The position numbers were made by a program, and so were the translations under genes. Positions 1-8,576 of a stretch of 32,142 nucleotides of DNA are shown one piece after another; positions within the stretch are counted from its first letter, which is position 1; the number at the start of each line of letters is the position of its first letter. The DNA lies in NCBI RefSeq assembly GCF_029865925.1, contig NZ_JARXAI010000034.1, forward strand, positions 1-32,142, written 5' to 3'. This DNA is from Sphingorhabdus sp. GTDB taxonomy: Bacteria; Pseudomonadota; Alphaproteobacteria; Sphingomonadales; Sphingomonadaceae. The notes under the pieces were generated by a model. It searched no databases. It saw only the letters and a program-made list of their open reading frames with translations, and was not told the origin of the DNA.

Positions 1-2633
1 GCTGCCAATCGCGCGATAGGCACGCGATAGGGTGAGGCGCTGACATAATCGAGGCCGACCTTTTCACAAAAAGCAATCGACGCCGGATCGCCGCCATGTT
101 CGCCGCAAATCCCAAGCTTGATGTCAGGACGCGTCGCGCGGCCTTTGTTCGCTGCGATTTCAATGAGCTGGCCAACGCCTTCAACATCAAGGCTGACGAA
201 CGGGTCGCGGGCGTAAATGCCCTTATCGACATAATGCGTCAGGAACCGTGCGGCATCATCGCGGCTGACGCCCAAAGTGGTCTGCGTCAGGTCGTTCGTG
301 CCAAAGCTGAAGAAGCTGCCGACTTCGGCGATTTCATCGGCCATCAATGCGGCGCGCGGCAGTTCGATCATGGTGCCGACGAGATATTCGATGCGCTTGC
401 CCTGTTCGGCGAAGACAGCCTCGGCAGCCTTGTCGACAACGTCCTTCATCAGCTCAAGCTCGCGGCGGGTGCCGACGAGTGGGATCATGATTTCAGGCAC
501 GGGTGCGACAGCCAGTGAACAGGCCGCTTCGAATATCGCGCGCGCCTGCATCTCGTAAATTTCAGGATAGGTTACGCCCAAGCGGCACCCGCGATGGCCA
601 AGCATCGGGTTGAATTCGTGCAGTTCCGCCGCGCGTTGTTTCAGCACCTCGATACCCACACCGGCAGCTGCAGCAACCTCGGCAAATTCGCTTTCCTGAT
701 GTGGCAGGAATTCATGCAGTGGCGGGTCCAGCAAGCGGATGGTGACAGGAAGACCAGCCATCACTTCGAAAATGGCAGTAAAGTCTTTGCGCTGTTCGGG
801 CAGCAATTTGTCGAGCGCAACGCGGCGGCCCTTTTCATCGTCCGCCAAGATCATCTGCCGCACAGCGGTAATACGCGCGGCATCAAAGAACATATGCTCG
901 GTACGGCACAGACCAATGCCTTCTGCGCCAAAATCGCGCGCAGTTTGCGCATCCAATGGCGTTTCGGCGTTGGCGCGGACTTTCATCCGGCGACCGGCAT
1001 CGGCCCAGACCATCAAGGTGCCGAAATCACCCACCAGCTCAGGCTGCAACGTCGGGACTTCACCCGCCATCACTTCGCCGGTGGAACCATCAAGCGTGAT
1101 GATATCGCCTTCATGCAACGTCCGTCCGGCAATGCGCAGCGTTTTGGCCGCAGCATCAATCTGAAGGCTGCCAGCCCCCGATACGCAGGGTCGGCCCATG
1201 CCGCGTGCGACAACGGCCGCATGGCTCGTCATGCCGCCACGTGCGGTCAGTATGCCGGTTGCGGCGTGCATGCCGTGAATGTCTTCAGGGCTGGTTTCAA
1301 CGCGCACCAAAATGACGGACTCGCCGCGTTCTTTCCATTTGTCGGCGGTGTCGGCGTCAAACACGATTTTGCCCGAAGCTGCGCCGGGCGAAGCTGGCAG
1401 GCCAGAGGTCAGTACATCGCGCACCGCATCGGGATCCAGCGTCGGGTGCAGCAATTGGTCCAGCGCCATCGGGTCCACGCGCAGGACAGCCTCGTCCGTG
1501 GTGATGAGGCCAGCGTCGGCCATATCGACCGCGATTTTCAACGCTGCCTTGGCCGTGCGCTTGCCCGATCGGGTCTGCAGCATCCACAATTTTTCACGCT
1601 CAACGGTGAATTCAATATCTTGCATATCGCGATAATGCGTTTCGAGAATGTCGAACACCCGCGCCAGCTCGGCATATACTTGCGGCATCGCCTCTTCCAT
1701 AGACAGCGGCTTCGCGCCCGCGCGTTCGCGGGCCGCCTTGGTCAAATATTGCGGCGTGCGGATCCCGGCGACGACATCTTCGCCCTGCGCGTTGATCAGA
1801 TATTCGCCATAATAGGCGTTTTCGCCAGTGGCAGGGTCACGGGTAAAGGCAACGCCCGTCGCCGATGTTTCGCCCATATTGCCGAAGACCATGGCCTGCA
1901 CATTGACGGCGGTGCCCCAGTCACCCGGGATATTGTTGAGGCGGCGATAAACCTTTGCCCGGTCCGATTCCCACGAGCCAAAGACCGCACCGACCGCACC
2001 CCATAATTGGTCATGCACATCCTGTGGGAATGGCTTGCCCCATTCGGCCTGAACAAGCCGCTTATACTCGCCCACCAACGCCTTCAGATCATCGGCAGAA
2101 AGCTCGGTATCGAGATAATAGCCTTGGTCTTCCTTGGCGATCTCAAGCGCTTCTTCAAACGCACCATGATCCAGCTCCAAAACCACATCGGCATACATTT
2201 GAATGAAGCGGCGATAGCTATCCCACGCAAAGCGCGCATCGCCCGATGAAGTCGCAAGGCCTTCGACCGTCTGGTCATTGAGCCCGAGATTCAAAACGGT
2301 ATCCATCATGCCTGGCATCGACACCCGCGCGCCGGAACGCACCGATACGAGCAACGGATTGACAGCATCGCCAAAAGACTTGCACGTTACCTGCTCAATA
2401 TGCGCAAGGCCATTGGCGACCTCGGCGCGGACGCTGTCAGGAAAGCTTTGGCCATTGGCGTAATACGCCGTGCACATTTCGGTTGTGATCGTGAAACCGG
2501 GGGGCACAGGCAGACCAATAGACGCCATGCCATCAAGGTTCGCGCCCTTGCCGCCGAGTATATTCTTGTTGCCGCGAACGGTTTCATCACCGTCCGAAAC
2601 ACCGCCACCGAACCGAAAAACATATTGAGTCAT
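1..2633 (-). CDS. ppdK: Pyruvate, phosphate dikinase (3' end cut by window edge)
   Basis: Interconverts pyruvate, ATP and phosphate with phosphoenolpyruvate, AMP and pyrophosphate in the cytoplasm. The frame stays open from the ATG at 2633 to the window edge, giving 877 codons; the family is usually about 880-900 residues, so only some ten are missing. The N-terminus has the ATP-grasp glycine-rich stretch (GGKGANLDGM). The swivelling phosphohistidine domain shows GGMTSHAAVVARG with the His at about residue 471. The C-terminal PEP/pyruvate barrel shows SFGTNDLTQTT and GICGEHGGDP, whose catalytic Cys is about residue 843. All key residues are present. It lies downstream of glyQ-glyS on the same strand, an order seen in other alphaproteobacteria. 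A 144-bp gap containing an inverted repeat separates it from glyS, so it may be transcribed separately. Confidence 0.96.
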   Translation of the reverse strand, partial: MTQYVFRFGGGVSDGDETVRGNKNILGGKGANLDGMASIGLPVPPGFTITTEMCTAYYANGQSFPDSVRAEVANGLAHIEQVTCKSFGDAVNPLLVSVRSGARVSMPGMMDTVLNLGLNDQTVEGLATSSGDARFAWDSYRRFIQMYADVVLELDHGAFEEALEIAKEDQGYYLDTELSADDLKALVGEYKRLVQAEWGKPFPQDVHDQLWGAVGAVFGSWESDRAKVYRRLNNIPGDWGTAVNVQAMVFGNMGETSATGVAFTRDPATGENAYYGEYLINAQGEDVVAGIRTPQYLTKAARERAGAKPLSMEEAMPQVYAELARVFDILETHYRDMQDIEFTVEREKLWMLQTRSGKRTAKAALKIAVDMADAGLITTDEAVLRVDPMALDQLLHPTLDPDAVRDVLTSGLPASPGAASGKIVFDADTADKWKERGESVILVRVETSPEDIHGMHAATGILTARGGMTSHAAVVARGMGRPCVSGAGSLQIDAAAKTLRIAGRTLHEGDIITLDGSTGEVMAGEVPTLQPELVGDFGTLMVWADAGRRMKVRANAETPLDAQTARDFGAEGIGLCRTEHMFFDAARITAVRQMILADDEKGRRVALDKLLPEQRKDFTAIFEVMAGLPVTIRLLDPPLHEFLPHQESEFAEVAAAAGVGIEVLKQRAAELHEFNPMLGHRGCRLGVTYPEIYEMQARAIFEAACSLAVAPVPEIMIPLVGTRRELELMKDVVDKAAEAVFAEQGKRIEYLVGTMIELPRAALMADEIAEVGSFFSFGTNDLTQTTLGVSRDDAARFLTHYVDKGIYARDPFVSLDVEGVGQLIEIAANKGRATRPDIKLGICGEHGGDPASIAFCEKVGLDYVSASPYRVPIARLA

Positions 2634-2680
2634 TTTTGCTCCATGCTTGGTAGACCCAATGATCCACCCGACAATTTTAT

Positions 2681-2763
2681 CACTGTCATGCTGAACATGT
2701 TTCAGCATCTTAATTCTACGCCAATGGAAATTAAGACCCTAAAACATGTTCAGGGTGACGGCG
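2681..2763. repeat. Intergenic paired-arm inverted repeat (REP-like)
   Basis: Two 33-bp arms, 2681-2713 and 2731-2763, are inverted copies of each other with 26 of 33 positions identical. A 17-bp spacer separates them. Each arm carries its own near-palindrome (CTGAACATGTTTCAG in the left arm). It lies between the glyS stop and the ppdK start. Elements with a GTCA-CTGAAC...TTCAG core are, to my knowledge, common between genes in sphingomonads. On either strand the RNA could form a long hairpin, so it may act as a transcription barrier or 3' stabiliser for the glyQS message. That role is inference. Confidence 0.75.
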
Positions 2764-2777
2764 GTTTTAATGCGGCC

Positions 2778-4820
2778 CTACCCCTCAATCTTCGAAAAAT
2801 CCGCAACCTGCGTTACCGCATCACGGAACCGCGCCAGCAACCCAAGGCGAAAGGCCCGCTTGGCAGCGTCTTCATCATTCACCATCACTTCTTCGAAGAA
2901 ACGGTCAATCGGCGCACGTAAAGTCGCAAGCGCCGCCATGGCGTCTTCAAACTGTTCGGCCGCAAGCGCCTTTTTGGCTTGCGGTTCGGCAATATCAAGC
3001 GCGCTTAACAACGCAATGTTAGCTGGATCCGCCATTAGCGCATCGCGCGCCGTATCCAGGGCAGGCGACACCGGATCTGAACCCTTCAGTATATTTGCTG
3101 CGCGCTTGTACGCCGCCAACAAATTCGCACCCTCGGCCGTACTAATATATGCCTGCAATGCCTTCACCCGCGCCAGTAGCCGGACAAGATCGTCCTCACC
3201 GCCAAGGCTAAACATGGCATCAATCAAATCGTGCCGCACGCCCGCTTCGCGTTGTTGCACTTTGAGGCGGTCGATCAAAAACTCTTCCAATATCGCGAAG
3301 CTTGCACCGGCACCCGTTGCAACAAGCATGCCCTTGAGCGAACAGCGCAGGTCATTCTGAAGCAGCAACGACAAGAAACCGATCGCCGCGCGGCGCAATG
3401 CGAACGGATCCTTAGATCCCGTCGGTGGCATGCCTGCGGCGAAAAATTGCGCCAAAGTATCCAATTTATCCGCCAAACTCACCGCAACCGTTACCGGCGC
3501 CATGGGCACATCATCGCCCTGCCCGACTGGCTTATAATGGTCACGAATGGCATCAGCGACAGCGTCGCTCTCGCCTTGCGCACGGGCGTAATAGCCGCCC
3601 ATGATGCCCTGTAGTTCAGGGAATTCGCCGACCATGCCTGTAACGAGGTCGGCCTTGCACAATCGCGCAGCGCGTTCAGCGTCATCGGCGCTTGCGCCCT
3701 TGACGATCCCTTCTTCAACCAACCACCGCACCAGCTTAGCGACGCGATCAACCTTGTCGGCGACACTGCCCAATTTTTCGTGGAAGGTAATCTGCGCCAG
3801 CTTCTTGGCCTGATCGTCAAGCGCGACTTTCAGATCCTGTTCCCAGAAGAATTTCGCGTCCGACAAACGCGCAGCCAACACCTTCTCATTACCCGCAACA
3901 ATCGCGGCGCCATTGTCATGCGCGTCGATATTCGCAGTGCAGACAAAGGCGTTGGCCAGCTTGCTCGCTTTGTCATGACAGACAAAATATTTCTGGTTCA
4001 CACGCGCGGTTAATTGAATAACCTCTTGCGGCACGTCCAAAAATCCCGCGTCAAAGCGGCCAAGCATCGGCACTGGCCATTCCGTCAGGCCGGCATTTTC
4101 GACAACTAGGCCTTCATCTTCAACCAGCCTCAAGCCAGCGGCCTCGGCAGCCGCTTTCGCACCATCTCGAATGATGCGGCAGCGTTCGGAGAAATGCACA
4201 AGGACATGGGCATCGCGCAGCTTTGCGGCATAGTTAGCCGCGTTGGCGATATGAATGGTACCGCTGTGGTGGAAACGGTGCCCCATCGTCGCGGCACCGC
4301 TGCAGATGCCTTCAATTTCGCATGGAACATCATCATCACCAAGCAACGCAACAATGCCCTGCAATGGCCGCACCCAACGCAAGCTTTCGGTCGAAACAGA
4401 CGCGGCACCCCAGCGTTGCGATTTCGGCCATGGAAATGCACGGATAATCGCTGGGATCGCTTCGGCCAAAACATCCGCCGTCTGACGCCCTGCCTTTTCC
4501 ACGACCGCAAAATACACGCCATCGCGTTCAATCAACTGGTCTTGCGTGAGCCCTGTTTTGCGCAGGAAGCCTTCCATCGCTTGCGGCGGCGCGCCAAGCT
4601 TTGGACCTTTGGTTTCTTCTGACACCGCATCAGTCGCCATCGGCAGCCCAGTGGCAATTAGCGCAAGGCGGCGCGGCGTGGCGAATGTCTCAACCGACAC
4701 AGCCGCCAATCCGGCCTTGGCGAGCGCGTCATTAAACAGGCGCGCCAAGTCTTCCTTGGCTTTGACCTGCATCCGCGCGGGAATTTCTTCGGAGCGGAGT
4801 TCCAACAGAAAGTCTGTCAT
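2778..4820 (-). CDS. glyS: Glycine--tRNA ligase beta subunit
   Basis: Beta subunit of the bacterial alpha2beta2 glycyl-tRNA synthetase, which charges tRNA-Gly and contributes mainly tRNA recognition. The 680-residue product begins MTDFLLELRSEEIPARM, the typical family start. It continues through the DRVAKLVRWL and ALADKLD-like regions and ends in an all-helical DALR-type anticodon-binding tail. The frame runs open upstream to a TTG at 5108, inside glyQ. I chose the ATG at 4820 because the family N-terminus starts there and GAGGAA sits a few bases upstream. It follows glyQ after 43 nt, so the two subunits are almost certainly one transcript. Length is normal for the family (about 690). Confidence 0.96.
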   Translation of the reverse strand: MTDFLLELRSEEIPARMQVKAKEDLARLFNDALAKAGLAAVSVETFATPRRLALIATGLPMATDAVSEETKGPKLGAPPQAMEGFLRKTGLTQDQLIERDGVYFAVVEKAGRQTADVLAEAIPAIIRAFPWPKSQRWGAASVSTESLRWVRPLQGIVALLGDDDVPCEIEGICSGAATMGHRFHHSGTIHIANAANYAAKLRDAHVLVHFSERCRIIRDGAKAAAEAAGLRLVEDEGLVVENAGLTEWPVPMLGRFDAGFLDVPQEVIQLTARVNQKYFVCHDKASKLANAFVCTANIDAHDNGAAIVAGNEKVLAARLSDAKFFWEQDLKVALDDQAKKLAQITFHEKLGSVADKVDRVAKLVRWLVEEGIVKGASADDAERAARLCKADLVTGMVGEFPELQGIMGGYYARAQGESDAVADAIRDHYKPVGQGDDVPMAPVTVAVSLADKLDTLAQFFAAGMPPTGSKDPFALRRAAIGFLSLLLQNDLRCSLKGMLVATGAGASFAILEEFLIDRLKVQQREAGVRHDLIDAMFSLGGEDDLVRLLARVKALQAYISTAEGANLLAAYKRAANILKGSDPVSPALDTARDALMADPANIALLSALDIAEPQAKKALAAEQFEDAMAALATLRAPIDRFFEEVMVNDEDAAKRAFRLGLLARFRDAVTQVADFSKIEG

Positions 4821-4863
4821 ACTAATTCCTCGCCGTTCCGGGGAGGATTTGAGCATTCCACCA

Positions 4864-5751
4864 TCACGCTGCCCACCCGTTCTTTGCCATCCACGCCTGG
4901 CAGCTGCCTTTGGCAAGGTCGCGCACGCGGCCCATATAGCTGGCGCGTTCTTGCACAGAAATAACGCCGCGCGCTTGCAGCACGTTGAATATATGGCTTG
5001 CCTTGATCGCCTGTTCATAAGCGGGAATGGGCAAAACATGTTGCAGGCAGCTTTCGCACTCTGCGGTAGCCTTTTTAAACGCATCGAACAGCATGTCGGT
5101 ATCGGCAACTTCGAAATGATAAGTGCTCATCTGCCGTTCGTTTTCGCGGAAAATGTCGCCATAAGTCACCGCCGGACGATCCGCCGTTGCGTTGTTATAC
5201 ACAAGGTCGAAAATGCTGTCCTTGTTCTGGATATACATCGCCAGACGTTCCAGACCATAAGTCAGCTCGCCCGAAACGGGTTTGCAGTCAAAGCCGCCCA
5301 TTTGCTGGAAATAGGTGAACTGCGTCACCTCCATGCCGTCGCACCACACCTCCCAGCCAAGACCCCAGGCGCCAAGCGTCGGGCTTTCCCAATCATCCTC
5401 GACAAAGCGGATGTCGTGCAGCAACGGGTCAATGCCGATCGCATGCAGCGAGCCCAAATACAGTTCCTGCAAATCAGGTGGGCTTGGTTTCAATATGACC
5501 TGATATTGATAATAAGCGCCAAGCCGGTTCGGGTTTTCGCCATAACGGCCATCGGTCGGACGGCGGGACGGCTGCACAAAGGCGGCGTTCCACGGGTCAG
5601 GCCCTAACGCGCGCAACGTGGTCGCGGTGTGGAATGTGCCAGCACCCATTTCCATATCGTAAGGCTGCAATATCGCGCAGCCCTGCTTACCCCAATAATC
5701 ATGGAGCGTGAGGATCAGATCCTGAAAACTAAGTGGCGCAACGACGGACAT
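4864..5751 (-). CDS. glyQ: Glycine--tRNA ligase alpha subunit
   Basis: Catalytic alpha subunit of the heterotetrameric glycyl-tRNA synthetase. The 295-residue class II synthetase core shows the hallmark stretches [17 protein letters not shown], the [13 protein letters not shown] loop, [12 protein letters not shown] and [19 protein letters not shown]. The length is the family norm. It is the first gene of the glyQ-glyS pair. Upstream it faces the XRE-regulator gene across 155 bp of divergent intergenic DNA. No strong Shine-Dalgarno sequence precedes the ATG. Identification is secure; only the exact start is open, and the family N-terminus fits the one given. Confidence 0.97.
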   Translation of the reverse strand: MSVVAPLSFQDLILTLHDYWGKQGCAILQPYDMEMGAGTFHTATTLRALGPDPWNAAFVQPSRRPTDGRYGENPNRLGAYYQYQVILKPSPPDLQELYLGSLHAIGIDPLLHDIRFVEDDWESPTLGAWGLGWEVWCDGMEVTQFTYFQQMGGFDCKPVSGELTYGLERLAMYIQNKDSIFDLVYNNATADRPAVTYGDIFRENERQMSTYHFEVADTDMLFDAFKKATAECESCLQHVLPIPAYEQAIKASHIFNVLQARGVISVQERASYMGRVRDLAKGSCQAWMAKNGWAA

Positions 5752-5822
5752 GGCCAGCCATTGGCGGAGATAGGCGGCTAAATCAAGTTTCTGAATACGC
5801 AGGCGGGTTTTTGTCAGTGGTG

Positions 5823-5834
5823 CATAACATTATG
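5823..5834. promoter_or_regulatory. Short palindrome between glyQ and the XRE regulator, possible operator
   Basis: CATAACATTATG is a perfect 5-bp inverted repeat around a 2-bp centre. It lies in the 155-bp divergent region 72 bp upstream of the XRE regulator start. Small Cro/CI-type proteins bind short palindromes and often autoregulate, so this is a candidate site for the neighbouring regulator. No second copy was found in the region. Function is inference. Confidence 0.25.
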
Positions 5835-5906
5835 TAAGGTGTTGTTGATATTAGAGGCGAATCGCTTTAGTAAGGTTTCCATGACACAAAGACATTATAA
5901 CCTGAC

Positions 5907-6119
5907 ATGAAAAATCAGCTCAAAGTGTTGCGCGCGATGCGCAATTGGAGCCAGGCCGATTTGGGCGAGCATCTCGATGTATCGCGCCAGGCGGTGAACG
6001 CGATTGAGACGGGAAAATATGACCCGTCCCTGCCGCTGGCGTTTAAAATTTCACGGCTGTTTGAATTGCCTATCGAGGAGATTTTCGATGACGAACATAC
6101 AGGAGAGCACGATGCGTGA
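5907..6119 (+). CDS. Small XRE-family (Cro/CI) transcriptional regulator
   Basis: A 70-residue protein that is almost entirely one helix-turn-helix domain. It starts MKNQLKVLRAMRNWSQADLG, followed by the recognition-helix region VSRQAVNAIETGKYDPSLPLA and the ending LFELPIEEIFDD. This is the pattern of short stand-alone XRE regulators of the YozG type. Such proteins are often encoded next to a membrane protein, and that is the case here: the next gene starts inside its last codons. The ATG has no clear ribosome-binding site and follows an AT-rich TATAAC stretch by a few bases, so a very short leader is possible. The target is unknown; autoregulation of the pair is the simplest guess. Confidence 0.88.
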   Translation: MKNQLKVLRAMRNWSQADLGEHLDVSRQAVNAIETGKYDPSLPLAFKISRLFELPIEEIFDDEHTGEHDA

Positions 6120-6762
6120 CGCAGATCAAAAAACGGGCGGCAATATCGCACGCAATCTATGGATGATGTTGTCCGGGGTGGGCATCATCATGCTGCTGGG
6201 CGTGATCACCGGGTTTCTGTCACAACATAATGCCCAAGGTGGCGGTGCTTTAGATTTGGCTGGGGTTGCCGTGTTAGGCGCAATTGCGGCGGCGATCCTT
6301 ATTTTGGCTTTCGTCATCTGGAAATTGTTCCAACAAGGCAAGCAAAGCGGCGAAAAGGTGCCGCGCCGAGAAAAAGTCTACAATCGTTTCTTAGTTGGCA
6401 GCTTTTTATTTGGCGGCACCACCGGGCTCGCGCTCGCGCTGACGGGCAGTTTTGACGCACCCGAAACCAGTCTCATGTCCAATGCAGCCATGTCGCCAGT
6501 ACTCGCGATCATCCTTTCAATCGCCATCGGCGTTATTTTGCCAGCCATCACCCTCTATTGGCACAGGCATGCCGTCGATGAGCAAGAGGAGACCGCCTAT
6601 CGACTTGGCGCCCTCATCGCTATTTACGCATTTTGGTTCATCGCGCCAGTCTGGTGGTTTCTGTGGCGCGGCGGCATATTGCCGGAGGTAAATGGTGTAA
6701 CACTCTATTTTATAACAATGTTTGTTGCTCTTGTCGTCTGGTTCTGGAAAAAGTACCGCTGA
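6112..6762 (+). CDS. Six-helix integral membrane protein of unknown function, paired with the XRE regulator
   Basis: I do not recognise a named family. The 216-residue product has about six hydrophobic segments (roughly residues 15-36, 48-72, 92-112, 127-149, 165-186 and 195-212). A basic, charged loop after helix 2 contains VPRREKVYNR, and an acidic loop after helix 4 contains DEQEE. No enzymatic motif is visible. The start chosen overlaps the XRE stop by 8 bp and is preceded by AGGAG. An in-frame ATG at 6088, preceded by GAGGAG, is an alternative that would add eight residues. The tight overlap implies translational coupling. Small XRE plus membrane-protein pairs are common in bacteria, but their function is mostly unknown. 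Confidence 0.8.
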   Translation: MRDADQKTGGNIARNLWMMLSGVGIIMLLGVITGFLSQHNAQGGGALDLAGVAVLGAIAAAILILAFVIWKLFQQGKQSGEKVPRREKVYNRFLVGSFLFGGTTGLALALTGSFDAPETSLMSNAAMSPVLAIILSIAIGVILPAITLYWHRHAVDEQEETAYRLGALIAIYAFWFIAPVWWFLWRGGILPEVNGVTLYFITMFVALVVWFWKKYR

Positions 6763-6791
6763 TTACCGGTCCGATATCGTCGAATTATACT
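6763..6791 (+). promoter_or_regulatory. Possible promoter of the TraB/GumN gene
   Basis: TTACCG at 6763-6768 and TATACT at 6786-6791 are spaced 17 bp apart. The -10 is good and the -35 is weak. The predicted transcript would start near 6798, leaving a short leader that carries the AAGGAG ribosome-binding site before the ATG at 6820. This is pattern matching only. Confidence 0.35.
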
Positions 6792-6819
6792 CTCACCTTA
6801 TAATTGAAGGAGAATATCG

Positions 6820-7773
6820 ATGCGCATTTGTTTGAAGACGTTACTCACCGCGACCGCGACCTGTGCGTTGGCGTGGGCGGTGCCTGCCACGGCGCAAAGC
6901 ACGCCTACCGAAGCGCCTGCCTCCGTTGAGGCACTTGACCCAGTCAAAGCGGATGCTGCTGCCATTAAAGACGTCGACCCCGCCTTATGGGTGGTCAAAG
7001 ATGCCGACACCGCCATTTACCTGTTTGGCAGTGTGCATATCCTGAAACCTAGCTTGGGTTGGTTTGACGATGGCGTAAAGACCGCGTTTGACGCGTCGGA
7101 CCAATTGGTTCTCGAACTGGTCGAGCCCCCCGCAGCGGAATTTCAGGCCATGTTTGGCAAGTTTGCGATGGATCAAAAGGGCAAGGCACTGCGATCCAAG
7201 ATGAATGACGCGGACCGGGCAGTGTACGAAGCGGCGATGGGCAAGCTTGGCATTCCGGCTGCGGCGTTTGACCCGTTTGAGCCCTGGGCTGCGGCGATGA
7301 CACTGTCCCTGCTGGCCATGCAGAAAAGCGGATTTGACCCAAATAGCGGCGTTGAAAAGCAACTTACGGCAGCAGCAAATATCACTAAAAAGCCGATTGC
7401 CGGCCTTGAAACCATGGAGTTTCAGCTTGGTGTGTTTGACACCCTGGCTGAGGCTGAACAGGTCCAGTTCCTCGTCGAAACGGCCAAAGATATTGATGAC
7501 GCCGGGGCTACTATGGACAAGATGGTAGACCTATGGGCCGCACCGGACCCGGAAAAGCTGGGCGCACTCATGAATGAGGAGATGACCAGCCGCGTTTTAT
7601 ACGACACGTTGTTGACCAAGCGGAATGCCAATTGGGCGAAATGGATTTCCGCACGGATGGCAAAGCCTGGGGTGACATTCATTGCGGTGGGCGCAGGCCA
7701 TCTCGCCGGCCCGACCAGCGTTCAGGCATTGCTCCCGGCTTATGGCCTGAACGCAACGCGGGTGGCCTATTAA
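6820..7773 (+). CDS. TraB/GumN family protein, exported
   Basis: 317 residues with an N-terminal signal peptide (basic start, hydrophobic core to about residue 20, VPATAQS cleavage region). The mature part has the family layout: LFGSVHIL near residues 69-75 containing the conserved G..H, and near the C-terminus FIAVGAGHLAG with the second GxGH motif. TraB/GumN proteins resemble the Tiki metalloprotease fold, with these Gly-His motifs near the presumed active site. The bacterial members have no settled function. The start is supported by AAGGAG eight bases upstream. It ends just before a hairpin with a T-run, so it is probably a single-gene unit. Confidence 0.88.
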   Translation: MRICLKTLLTATATCALAWAVPATAQSTPTEAPASVEALDPVKADAAAIKDVDPALWVVKDADTAIYLFGSVHILKPSLGWFDDGVKTAFDASDQLVLELVEPPAAEFQAMFGKFAMDQKGKALRSKMNDADRAVYEAAMGKLGIPAAAFDPFEPWAAAMTLSLLAMQKSGFDPNSGVEKQLTAAANITKKPIAGLETMEFQLGVFDTLAEAEQVQFLVETAKDIDDAGATMDKMVDLWAAPDPEKLGALMNEEMTSRVLYDTLLTKRNANWAKWISARMAKPGVTFIAVGAGHLAGPTSVQALLPAYGLNATRVAY

Positions 7774-7793
7774 GTTTTGCGTGTGTAACAGGA

Positions 7794-7833
7794 GAAGGTC
7801 GGGCAGAAAGTCGCTCGGCCTTCACCTATTTTT
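7794..7833 (+). terminator. Rho-independent terminator-like hairpin after the TraB/GumN gene
   Basis: An 11-bp stem (7794-7804 with 7813-7823, two G-U pairs) closes an 8-nt loop and is followed within a few bases by a TATTTTT run at 7827-7833. This is a good intrinsic terminator for the upstream gene. The next coding start is only 11 nt further on, which leaves no room for a separate promoter after it. Confidence 0.65.
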
Positions 7834-7844
7834 GCAGGGCTGAG

Positions 7845-8576
7845 ATGGAAAAAATGCAGCATAGCGATTCTGCGACAGCACCGCCTCTTGCGCCGAAAAA
7901 TTATCCTGGCTTGCTGCCGGCTATTGGCTTCATTGCGCTGTATTTTGCCCTGCAAATATTGTGCACGATCCTGATCATGGCGGCCACTTATGACTGGACC
8001 AGCACAGCAACGCCGATTGCGATTATTACGGGCCTTGTTGTTTCTGCCGTTGTTCAGTTGTTCCTGATGTGGCTCTATTTACGCAAAGATGGTCGGATGA
8101 AGGCCTTGGGCCTATATGATTTCGGCAAACTGCCGCTGCTCAAAACCGTTCATATTGCCGTCATGTGGATCCTCACCGCAATGGCTTTCAACTATGTTTA
8201 TGCGACTTACCTGATCCCGGGCATCAGCATGCAGGACGAAATGTCCAAAATCCTGGCCGCAATTACGCGATCGCCACTTAACATTGCCGCCATGTTCTTT
8301 GCGATCGTTATTGCCGCGCCTGTTGTTGAGGAGCTGTTGTTCCGCGGAATGCTGCAAAACGCACTGGCGAAATATCTGCCTATATGGGGTGCGATACTGC
8401 TGTCGTCATTCCTGTTTGCCCTCGTGCATGGGCAGCCTTATGCCATTCCGGGCCTGATGTCGCTCAGCCTCGCTTTTGGCTATCTATACCATCGTACAGG
8501 GTCACTGCGCACGAACATCATCCTGCACATGGCAAACAACGCCTTTGCGTTGCTGGCTCTGCAAATCCTGAATTAA
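7845..8576 (+). CDS. CPBP family intramembrane metalloprotease (Abi/CAAX type)
   Basis: A 243-residue polytopic membrane protein with the glutamate-type (ABI/CAAX) intramembrane protease signature. EELLFRG at residues 162-168 is the EExxxR motif. His195 lies in FALVHG, and His228 in ILHMANN supplies the third motif. Family members include CAAX prenyl proteases and bacteriocin-immunity-like proteins; bacterial substrates are mostly unknown. The frame is open further upstream to 7632, inside the TraB gene. The ATG at 7845 was chosen because an AGGG stretch precedes it and the signature-bearing region starts soon after; the ATG at 7854 is a close alternative. Its stop shares the TTAA at 8573-8576 with the convergent S66 peptidase gene. 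Confidence 0.88.
   Translation: MEKMQHSDSATAPPLAPKNYPGLLPAIGFIALYFALQILCTILIMAATYDWTSTATPIAIITGLVVSAVVQLFLMWLYLRKDGRMKALGLYDFGKLPLLKTVHIAVMWILTAMAFNYVYATYLIPGISMQDEMSKILAAITRSPLNIAAMFFAIVIAAPVVEELLFRGMLQNALAKYLPIWGAILLSSFLFALVHGQPYAIPGLMSLSLAFGYLYHRTGSLRTNIILHMANNAFALLALQILN

Noticed and set aside
594-2006. Long plus-strand open frame of 470 codons
   Set aside because: It lies entirely antisense to ppdK, whose minus-strand frame is intact and carries all catalytic motifs. The plus-strand product has no recognisable domain and the composition of an antisense shadow.
4821-5108. N-terminal extension of glyS from a TTG inside glyQ
   Set aside because: The added 96 residues overlap glyQ and show no family similarity. 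The ATG at 4820 has a ribosome-binding site and the canonical GlyS start.
8573-8576. Shared TTAA as stop for two convergent genes
   Set aside because: It is real but commonplace: convergent genes with overlapping TAA stops occur often, and nothing suggests a regulatory role.
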